Notes under the pieces: generated by a model | Seen by the model: only the letters and a program-made list of their open reading frames with translations | What the model was told of the DNA's origin: nothing | Database searches by the model: none | From: Nemertoderma westbladi | Taxonomy: Eukaryota > Xenacoelomorpha > Nemertodermatida > Nemertodermatidae | DNA: 64,000 nt | Direction of reading: 5' to 3' | Assembly: GCA_032718475.1 (NCBI GenBank) | Contig: JAUCBJ010002022.1 | Span: 1 to 64,000, forward strand | Shown: in pieces, positions 38,701 through 50,347 of the stretch | Position numbering within the stretch: position 1 is the first letter of the stretch | Layout of the letters: the number at the start of each line of letters is the position of its first letter | Made by a program: the position numbers and the translations under genes

Positions 38701-41700
38701 AGGTTAGTCACAAAACCACATCAAAACCCCAACACTTCCTACAAGGTTAGTCACAAAACCACATCAAAACCCCAACACTTCCTACAAGTTTAGTCACAAA
38801 ACCACATCAAAACCCCAACACTTTCCACAAGGTTAGTCACAAAACCACATCAAAACCCCAACACTTCCTACAAGGTTAGTCACAAAACCACATCAAAACC
38901 CCAACACTTCCTACAAGGTTAGTCACAAAACCACATCAAACCCCAACACTTCCTACAAGGTTAGTATCAGAACCACAACACTTCCTACAAGGTTAGTCAC
39001 AAAACCACATCAAAACCCCAACACTTTCCACAACACTGAAAAAAGTAAGTGCCGGTCGATTTTTTAACCATTGGTTATGGATAGGTACTTGCGGTAGTGA
39101 TTGGTAAACCGGGGGTTAGTATGGATCATACAAAAATGGCTGGTAGTAACCTCCGGTTACGATATTAAACCGGCGGTTTAAGATATATTGGTTATATTAC
39201 CTGAAACGAAACCTGTAGTCATTGCGGAATTTTGCATAGAAAGTGACGGTTGTATTAAAAAGGTGGTTATTAAATTTTCAAACTGGCGGTTCTTATTGAT
39301 GAAAACATATAATTTTCAAACCGGCGGTTTTTATGAAATGTAAAAATGGCGGTTTTATTTTCAAACTGTTGGTTCTTGTTAATTAAACGCTTATAGTTTT
39401 CAAACCGGCGGTTTTTATGAAATGTAAAAATGGTGGTCTTATATTCAAACTGTCGGTTCTTGTTAATAAACACGTATGTAGTTTTCAAACCGGCGGTTTT
39501 TATGAAATGTAAAAATGGTGGTCTTATATTCAAACTGTCGGTTCTTGTTAATAAACACGTATGTAGTTTTCAAACCGGCGGTTTTTATGAAATGTAAAAA
39601 TGGTGGTCTTATATTCAAACTGTCGGTTCTTGTTAATAAACACGTATGTAGTTTTCAAACCGGCGGTTTTTATGAAATGTAAAAATGGTGGTCTTATATT
39701 CAAACTGTCGGTTCTTGTTAATAAACACGTATGTAGTTTTCAAACCGGCGGTTTTTATGAAATGTAAAAATGGTGGTCTTATATTCAAACTGTCGGTTCT
39801 TGTTAATAAACACGTATGTAGTTTTCAAACCGGCGGTTTTTATGAAATGTAAAAATGGCGGTTGTATTTTCACAATTGCCGGTTTTTACTATACATACAA
39901 AGAACCCTAAGTTGTATAATTCAACTGGTAATGCCGTTATTACTGTATTACAGAGGCGTGATATGATATAACTAATTTACAATAATAACTGCCAGTTTAT
40001 CACAGAACCACAGATTTACAATAATGACTGCCAGTTTATCACAGAACCACAGATTTACAATAATGACTGCCAGTTTATCACAGAACCACAGATTTACAAT
40101 AATGACTGCCAGTTTATCACAGAACCACAGATTTACAATAATGACTGCCAGTTTATCACAGAACCACAGATTTACAATAATGACTGCCAGTTTATCACAG
40201 AACCACAGATTTACAATAATAACTGCCAGTTTATCACAGAACCACACACAGATTTACAAACTAATAACTGCCAGTTTGTATATGTAAATATAAAAAGTAA
40301 ATATATATAATCAAAACATAATTTTAAATTATTAATTAAACTTGGTTAAAATTAATTAATTTATATAAATTAATTGAAATGAATTATCTAATATGGCTGA
40401 AAAGAAGACAAATGATATTAAAATTAATAATCAAAACACTATTTGTAGATCATCAACTAAAATTAATTAGGATATCCATAAATCTAAATGAATTAAATAT
40501 TTTCCTATATACTTAGCCGTGTGTATCCAATATGTATGTAGAGTATTGTATGCATTGGCCATAGGCCGTAAGCGTAGGGTAGGATGTAGGGATTAGATAA
40601 GGTAGGCTTTCACCCCCCTCCCCCCATATCTCCATGTTGTAACATTGAGCTTCATGTGTGCCCTGAATGTCCTGTGCTCCTAACCAAACATTATTTTCAG
40701 ATAACCACAGGTTTATAAGTTTTTTTTGCTCTTTATAACCACAGGTTAGTACGTTTTAACCGTGGGTTTTTCTTTTATAACCATAGGTTATAAATAAATT
40801 AAAGCCTCAGTTTATTAAAATTACCGCCAGTTTTCTCAAATAAAACCGCCAGTTGACTGTTAATTAAACGGCGGTTTCGTAAAAACTGGTTTATTTGGTT
40901 GCCGTTTTACCTGTGGTTTTTTGAGAAAACCGGCAGTTTTAAATAGTTGAAACGCCAGTTACCAGCAGTAAACCATAGGTTAATAAATGCCGATTAAGTA
41001 TTTGACCGGGAATTTGCGTTAAACCAGAACCTGAGGTTACAGAAACCGGCAGTTCCTTGCGATATAAAATACCAGAGGTTTTACAACGCATTTTTAGGTT
41101 CTAAACAACTGGGGGTTATGGAACCGCCGGTTTTACGAGAGATAATCAACCCCCGGTTTGCACAACTGCCAGTTCTTGGCAATGTTTATTTACCGCCGGT
41201 TTGTAAAAACAACCTGCGGTGGTTTTCGTTGCAAAACAACCCCAGGTAGTTCTTGCAAACCGGCAGTTTTTTAACAAAATACCACCACTTACTTTTTTCA
41301 GTGAAGGTTAGTCACAAAACCACATCAAAACCCCAACACTTCCTACAAGGTTAGTCACAAAACCACATCAAAACCCCAACACTTCCTACAAGTTTAGTCA
41401 CAAATCCACATCAAAACCCCAACACTTTCCACAAGGTTAGTCACAAAACCACATCAAAACCCCAACACTTCCTACAAGGTTAGTCACAAAACCACATCAA
41501 AACCCCAACACTTCCTACAAGGTTAGTCACAAAACCACATCAAAACCCCAACACTTCCTACAAGTTAGTCACAAAACCACATCAAAACCCCAACACTTCC
41601 ACAAGGTTAGTCACAAAACCACATCAAAACCCCAACACTTCCTACAAGGTTAGTCACAAAACCACATCAAAACCCCAACACTTCCTACAAGGTTAGTCAC

Positions 41701-44700
41701 AAAACCACATCAAAACCCCAACACTTTCCACAAGGTTAGTCACAAAACCACATCAAAACCCCAACACTTCCTACAAGGTTAGTCACAAAACCACATCAAA
41801 ACCCCAACACTTCCTACAAGGTTAGTCACAAAACCACATCAAAACCCCAACACTTTCCACAAGGTTAGTCACAAAACCACATCAAAACCCCAACACTTCC
41901 TACAAGGTTAGTCACAAAACCACATCAAAACCCCAACACTTCCTACAAGGTTAGTCACAAAACCACATCAAACCCCAACACTTCCTACAAGGTTAGTATC
42001 AGAACCACAACACTTCCTACAAGGTTAGTCACAAAACCACATCAAAACCCCAACACTTTCCACAAGGTTAGTCACAAAACCACATCAAACCCCAACACTT
42101 CCTACAAGGTTAGTATCAGAACCACAACACTTCCTACAAGGTTAGTCACAAAACCACATCAAAACCCCAACACTTTCCACAAGGTTAGTCACAAAACCAC
42201 ATCAAAACCCCAACACTTCCTACAAGGTTAGTCACAAAACCACAACAAAACCCCAACACTTCCTACAAGTTTAGTCACAAATCCACATCAAAACCCCAAC
42301 ACTTTCCACAAGGTTAGTCACAAAACCACATCAAAACCCCAACACTTCCTACAAGGTTAGTCACAAAACCACATCAAAACCCCAACACTTCCTACAAGGT
42401 TAGTCACAAAACCACATCAAACCCCAACACTTCCTACAAGGTTAGTATCAGAACCACAACACTTCCTACAAGGTTAGTATCAAAACCACAACACTTCCTA
42501 CAAGGTTAGTATCAGAACCACAACACTTCCTACAAGGTTAGTGTCAGAACCCCAACACTTCCTACAAGGTTAGTATCAGAACCACAACACTTCCTAAAAT
42601 GTTAGTGTCAGAACCACAACACTTCCTACAAGGTTAGTATCAAAACCACAACACTTCCTAAAAGGTTAGTGTCAGAACCACAATACTTCCTAAAAGGTTA
42701 GTGTCAGAACCACAACACTTCCTACAAGGTTAGTGTCAGAACCACAACACTTCCTACAAGGTTAGTGTCAGAACCACAACACTTCCTACAAGGTTAGTAT
42801 CAAAACCCCAACACTTCCTACAAGGTTAGTATCAAAACCACAACACTTCCTACAAGGTTAGTATCAGAACCACAACACTTCCTAAAATGTTAGTGTCAGA
42901 ACCACAACACTTCCTACAAGGTTAGTATCAAAACCACAACACTTCCTAAAAGGTTAGTGTCAGAACCACAATACTTCCTACAAGGTTAGTCACAGAACCA
43001 CAACACTTCCTACAAGGTTAGTGTCAGAACCACAACACTTCCTACAAGGTTAGTATCAAAACCCCAACACTTCCTACAAGGTTAGTATCAAAACCACAAC
43101 TCTTCCTAAAAGGTTAGTGTCAGAACCACAACACTTCCTACAAGGTTAGTGTCAGAACCACAACACTTCCTACAAGGTTAGTGTCAGAACCACAACACTT
43201 CCTAAAATGTTAGTGTCAGAACCACAACACTTCCTACAAGGTTAGTATCAAAACCACAACACTTCCTAAAAGGTTAGTGTCAGAACCACAACACTTCCTA
43301 CAAGGTTAGTGTCAGAACCACAACACTTCCTACAAGGTTAGTGTCAGAACCACAACACTTCCTACAAGGTTAGTATCAAAACCCCAACACTTCCTACAAG
43401 GTTAGTATCAAAACCACAACACTTCCTACAAGTTTAGTCACAAAACCACATCAAAACCCCAACACTTTCCACAAGGTTAGTCACAAAACCACATCAAACC
43501 CGACCAATTAATTAATTGATTAATTAATTAATGACCTACTTAACACCCAAGGTGCGAAGTAGGTCCAACTGTCGCCAAGGATGGCAAACCATTACTACTC
43601 ACAAGGTTAGTCACAAAACCACATCAAAACCCCAACACTTCCTACAAGGTTAGTCACAAAACCACATCAAAACCCCAACACTTCCTACAAGGTTAGTCAC
43701 AAAACCACATCAAACCCCAACACTTCCTACAAGGTTAGTATCAGAACCACAACACTTCCTACAAGGTTAGTGTCAGAACCCCAACACTTCCTACAAGGTT
43801 AGTATCAGAACCACAACACTTCCTAAAATGTTAGTGTCAGAACCACAACACTTCCTACAAGGTTAGTATCAAAACCACAACACTTCCTAAAAGGTTAGTG
43901 TCAGAACCACAACACTTCCTACAAGGTTAGTGTCAGAACCACAACACTTCCTACAAGGTTAGTGTCAGAACCACAACACTTCCTACAAGGTTAGTATCAA
44001 AACCACAACACTTCCTAAAAGGTTAGTGTCAGAACCACAACACTTCCTACAAGGTTAGTGTCAGAACCACAACACTTCCTACAAGGTTAGTATCAGAACC
44101 ACAACACTTCCTACAAGGTTAGTATCAGAACCACAACACTTCCTAAAATGTTAGTGTCAGAACCACAACACTTCCTACAAGGTTAGTATCAAAACCACAA
44201 CACTTCCTAAAAGGTTAGTGTCAGAACCACAATACTTCCTACAAGGTTAGTCACAGAACCACAACACTTCCTACAAGGTTAGTGTCAGAACCACAACACT
44301 TCCTACAAGGTTAGTATCAAAACCCCAACACTTCCTACAAGGTTAGTATCAAAACCACAACACTTCCTACAAGGTTAGTCACAAAACCACATCAAACCCC
44401 AACACTTCCTACAAGGTTAGTATCAGAACCACAACACTTCCTACAAGGTTAGTGTCAGAACCCCAACACTTCCTACAAGGTTAGTATCAGAACCACAACA
44501 CTTCCTAAAATGTTAGTGTCAGAACCACAACACTTCCTACAAGGTTAGTATCAAAACCACAACACTTCCTAAAAGGTTAGTGTCAGAACCACAACACTTC
44601 CTACAAGGTTAGTCACAGAACCACAACACTTCCTACAAGGTTAGTGTCAGAACCACAACACTTCCTACAAGGTTAGTATCAAAACCACAACACTTCCTAA

Positions 44701-47700
44701 AAGGTTAGTGTCAGAACCACAACACTTCCTACAAGGTTAGTCACAGAACCACAACACTTCCTACAAGGTTAGTGTCAGAACCACAACACTTCCTACAAGG
44801 TTAGTATCAAAACCACAACACTTCCTAAAAGGTTAGTGTCAGAACCACAACACTTCCTACAAGGTTAGTCACAGAACCACAACACTTCCTACAAGGTTAG
44901 TGTCAGAACCACAACACTTCCTACAAGGTTAGTATCAAAACCACAACACTTCCTAAAAGGTTAGTGTCAGAACCACAACACTTCCTACAAGGTTAGTCAC
45001 AGAACCACAACACTTCCTACAAGGTTAGTGTCAGAACCACAACACTTCCTACAAGGTTAGTATCAAAACCACAACACTTCCTAAAAGGTTAGTGTCAGAA
45101 CCACAACACTTCCTACAAGGTTAGTCACAGAACCACAACACTTCCTACAAGGTTAGTGTCAGAACCACAACACTTCCTACAAGGTTAGTCACAGAACCAC
45201 AACACTTCCTACAAGTTTAGTCACAAAACCACATCAAAACCCCAACACTTTCCACAAGGTTAGTCACAAAACCACATCAAAACCCCAACACTTCCTACAA
45301 GGTTAGTCACAAAACCACATCAAAACCCCAACACTTCCTACAAGGTTAGTCACAAAACCACATCAAAACCCCAACACTTCCTACAAGGTTGGTCACAAAA
45401 CCACATCAAAACCCCAACACTTCCTACAAGGTTAGTCACAAAACCACATCAAAACCCCAACACTTCCTACAAGGTTAGTCACAAAACCACATCAAACCCC
45501 AACACTTCCTACAAGGTTAGTATCAGAACCACAACACTTCCTACAAGGTTAGTGTCAGAACCCCAACACTTCCTACAAGGTTAGTATCAGAACCACAACA
45601 CTTCCTAAAATGTTAGTGTCAGAACCACAACACTTCCTACAAGGTTAGTATCAAAACCACAACACTTCCTAAAAGGTTAGTGTCAGAACCACAACACTTC
45701 CTACAAGGTTAGTATCAAAACCACAACACTTCCTAAAAGGTTAGTGTCAGAACCACAACACTTCCTACAAGGTTAGTCACAGAACCACAACACTTCCTAC
45801 AAGGTTAGTGTCAGAACCACAACACTTCCTACAAGGTTAGTCACAGAACCACAACACTTCCTACAAGTTTAGTCACAAAACCACATCAAAACCCCAACAC
45901 TTTCCACAAGGTTAGTCACAAAACCACATCAAAACCCCAACACTTCCTACAAGGTTAGTCACAAAACCACATCAAAACCCCAACACTTCCTACAAGGTTA
46001 GTCACAAAACCACATCAAAACCCCAACACTTCCTACAAGGTTGGTCACAAAACCACATCAAAACCCCAACACTTCCTACAAGGTTAGTCACAAAACCACA
46101 TCAAAACCCCAACTCTTCCTACAAGGTTAGTCACAAAACCACATCAAAACCCCAACACTTCCTACAAGGTTAGTCACAAAACCACATCAAACCCCAACAC
46201 TTCCTACAAGGTTAGTATCAGAACCACAACACTTCCTACAAGGTTAGTGTCAGAACCCCAACACTTCCTACAAGGTTAGTATCAGAACCACAACACTTCC
46301 TAAAATGTTAGTGTCAGAACCACAACACTTCCTACAAGGTTAGTATCAAAACCACAACACTTCCTAAAAGGTTAGTGTCAGAACCACAACACTTCCTACA
46401 AGGTTAGTATCAAAACCACAACACTTCCTAAAAGGTTAGTGTCAGAACCACAACACTTCCTACAAGGTTAGTCACAGAACCACAACACTTCCTACAAGGT
46501 TAGTGTCAGAACCACAACACTTCCTACAAGGTTAGTCACAGAACCACAACACTTCCTACAAGGTTAGTATCAGAACCACAACACTTCCTACAAGGTTAGT
46601 CACAAAACCACATCACTTCCTAAAAGGTTAGTGTCAGAACCCCAACACTTCCTACAAGGTTAGTATCAGAACCACAACACTTCCTACAAGGTTAGTGTCA
46701 GAACCACAACACTTCCTAAAAGGTTAGTGTCAGAACCCCAACACTTCCTACAAGGTTAGTATCAGAACCACAACACTTCCTACAAGGTTAGTGTCAGAAC
46801 CCCAACACTTCCTACAAGGTTAGTATCAGAACCACAACACTTCCTACAAGATTAGTGTCAGAACCACAACACTTCCTACAAGGTTAGTCACAAAACCACA
46901 TCACTTCCTAAAAGGTTAGTGTCAGAACCCCAACACTTCCTACAAGGTTAGTATCAGAACCACAACACTTCCTACAAGGTTAGTGTCAGAACCCCAACAC
47001 TTCCTACAAGGTTAGTATCAGAACCACAACACTTCCTACAAGGTTAGTGTCAGAACCCCAACACTTCCTACAAGGTTAGTATCAGAACCACAACACTTCC
47101 TACAAGGTTAGTGTCAGAACCCCAACACTTCCTACAAGGTTAGTGTCAGAACCACAACACTTCCTACAAGGTTAGTGTCAGAACCACAACACTTCCTACA
47201 AGGTTAGTATCAAAACCCCAACACTTCCTACAAGGTTAGTATCAAATCCACAACACTTCCTACAAGGTTAGTGTCAGAACCACAACACTTCCTACAAGGT
47301 TAGTGTCAGAACCACAACACTTCCTAAAAGGTTAGTGTCAGAACCACAACACTTCCTACAAGGTTAGTGTCAGAACCACAACACTTCCTACAAGGTTAGT
47401 CACAGAACCACAACACTTCCTACAAATTATGTCTATTACTATTCAATTTATTCAGTTCAACATAGATCGTTTTATGCGTATGTGAGTGATATGTTTATAT
47501 TATGTTTAACGAACGTCTGTAGGCTCCAATTGCTTTTGATAAATAAAATATCAATTTTTTAATATATATTGCGGAAAATCCTTGCGGGACATATTTATTT
47601 TAAAAAATATTATATAGGGTACAGAGGTCCAGCTGTTCTGAAAATGTCAGACAAGACAAATTAAATCATTCAGTAACGACATTGATTGACGTGTTTCCAA

Positions 47701-50315
47701 TTTAAACACAACAGTCAATCAATACATTAAATTATAAAATAGAAATTGACATCATAGCGTGAAATTTTCCACAAACCAGACTGGGTAAATGCTTTATATA
47801 TAAAAAACCTATAAAAAGGAACTATTTTATACTACGTAGACTGGTCAAGTCTACATGTTACGTGTACATTTCAACCCTGACTATTCGTTCCCGTCTACTT
47901 CCTTTGCACTGAAGTTAATTTAGTTCCCACGCACGCAAGTTGCAGGGTTTTTACAAGGGATTTTTGCAACAAATATTTTAAACAGATAAATAGAAATGCC
48001 TTGCATTTTTTGAATGTCTATAGAATTTGAAGAAGATAACGATTTCTACTATTATTTTCAACTTAAAGTTTCCCCTATTGGAATTCTATGACGTTTTCAC
48101 TATAAACGAATTCATCTACACAACAGATTATAATTAGATTAGTAATGGCTCCAGTTATATGAACGAGCATCCTGTCAGAAACTACAATTCACTTAAAACC
48201 GAAGACATAATATCGTGTCTTATTAACCTAATATAGAAATATAACGAATGACGCTATTGATTTAAGTTTTCTTTCTGTATTCCCAGTTATGAACTTGGGA
48301 TATTTCTATCATAGATTCAGCCATTGTCCACAAATCGTAATGAATGAAAAATATTTCGATTTCCTCTGTCCCGTTTACAATGAGTTCTCAGATTACCTAC
48401 AATCACAGTCGCTCACTATACCACACAATGGATCCTCCATACACTCTATATAATTCTGTATACATAATTATTAATACATCGCATTTCATTCAACCCTACA
48501 TTTTCATCGTGAGTTAAATTAAACATTTTAAAGATTTAAACCAAAACAATACAATATGTATTGGTATACATACATATACACGAAGTGGGGCCTTCGCGCA
48601 GCACGTGACTTAAATTTAATTTAAGTACTAATTCGAAAGTATTACTGTATTAGGATATTATTGGAATGTGGTGTGGAATGTTAGGAATGTATATGAATCA
48701 GCAGTCCGGTAGAGGTTTACATATTTAAAAGAACTGCCGAAATATAAGTTATATGAGTATTATTTGTTATGATTTCTACAATTATATTCTTCCACGCAAA
48801 GTTCCTAGTCCTATAGGTCCAATCAAAACATTCTGTATATTGCCAATGGTTCAACGTAATCAAAGAGACGACGCTAGACACGCACGCAGCCAATCCCAGT
48901 GAAAAATGCACGCAAATAAGTAGTCATAAGTGATAATTCTAGAAAGGCTTTTCTGCGAATGTAGGCTATTGTGTAATTCATTTCAGTACCGGTCTGCCTA
49001 ACTGTCTGCACCAGGTGTCTGCACCAGGTGTCTGCACCAGGTGTCTGCACCAGGTGTCTGCACTAGGTGTCTGCACCAGGTGTCTGCACCAGGTGTCTGC
49101 ACCAGGTGTCTGCACCCACCAGGTGTCTGCACCAGGTGTCTGCACCAGGTGTCTGCACCAGGTGTCTGCACCAGGTGTCTGCACCAGTTGTCTGCACCAG
49201 GTGTCTGCACCAGGTGTCTGCACCAGGTGTCTGCTTAACGTTTACACCCCAATTCCGCTTGGTTTATATCTTGATTATCAATAAAATAGTAACGTGAAAT
49301 ATTTATGGAGCGTATATTTGAGAATGTTGAAATAATGCGTTTAGTAGTGTGACCAGCGTCTTGAATTTCCGCTTACCTCTAGCGGCAGACTGGAGAAATG
49401 CAGATCGACCACCTTCCTCAGAAAGACGCAGCATGTGCTCTAGTACATATGCCAATATTCACTTTAAATAAATTAATATCAAGGAATTGGGGACAGTTAT
49501 ACATTTCGCCCTCTAGCGGCAGACTGGAGGACTCCAGACCGTTTACTGCCCACCAAAGACTCAGGCCGACTTCTACTACATATCTGCTACGTTTCAGCTT
49601 GAACGGATCATAAATAACGAGATGGGAGAAAGATTTCACTTTCAAACATTTCGCCCTCTAGCGGCAGACTGAAGAACTGCACACGGATTAGCCTTCAATT
49701 CAATTCAATTCAATTCCTTCTTTCAAAGTCACAGCTAATGGTCTAGTACATATCTGCCAAATTTCAGCATAAATGGATTAAAAGCAAAGAAATGGGAGGA
49801 CATTTAACGTTTAGACATGTGGCCCTCTAGCAGGAGACTATTGCTCTGATGGTGTCTGAAAGTCTCTCAAACGTCTCAACTTTAGCTCATATTGATACCT
49901 ACAAATTTTCAACTTGGCAGCTTTAAATCCGACAAAGTTATTAGCATGTCAAAATCGTAACGACGACAACGATTTCACTTTCAGACCTTTGGCCCTCTAG
50001 CGGCAGACTGGAGAACTGCAGATGGATTCGCCTCCTTTGAAAGTCACAGCTAATGGTCTAATACATATCCGCCAAGTTTCAGCTTAAACGGATTAAAAGC
50101 AAAGAAATGGGAGGGCATTTAATGTTTAGACATGTGGCCCTCTAGCGGGAGACCATTGCACTGATGGTGTCTGAAAGTCTCTCAAAAATCTCAACTTTTG
50201 CTCATATTGATACCTACAAATTTTCAACTTGGCAGCTTTAAATCCGACAAAGTTATTAGCATGTCAAAATCGTAACGACGACGACGACGACGACGACAAC
50301 GACGACGACGACGAC

Positions 50316-50347
<32 letters not shown>

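Larger units (their letters stand above)
39034..41303. mobile_element. 2.27-kb DNA transposon-like element with perfect 18-bp inverted termini
   Basis: CACTGAAAAAAGTAAGTG at 39034-39051 is the exact reverse complement of 41286-41303. The flanking repeat unit reads CCACAA on the left and AAGGTT on the right, so the insertion fits a 2-bp AA duplication within an otherwise normal 43-bp unit. Both subterminal regions are filled with variants of AACC-N2-4-GGTT (for example AACCGGCGGTTT, AACCACAGGTT, ACCGCCGGTTT). It contains an 85-bp array and a 39-bp array and no transposase frame. CACTG-type termini, a short duplication and dense subterminal repeats point to the CACTA/CMC group, tentatively, as a non-autonomous member. 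Confidence 0.8.

Noticed and set aside
49000-49297. Cysteine-rich frames in the 13-bp array (MSAPGVCTRCLHQ)
   Set aside because: Three phases on each strand give the same peptide; this is a tandem-repeat artefact and not a secreted cysteine-rich peptide.
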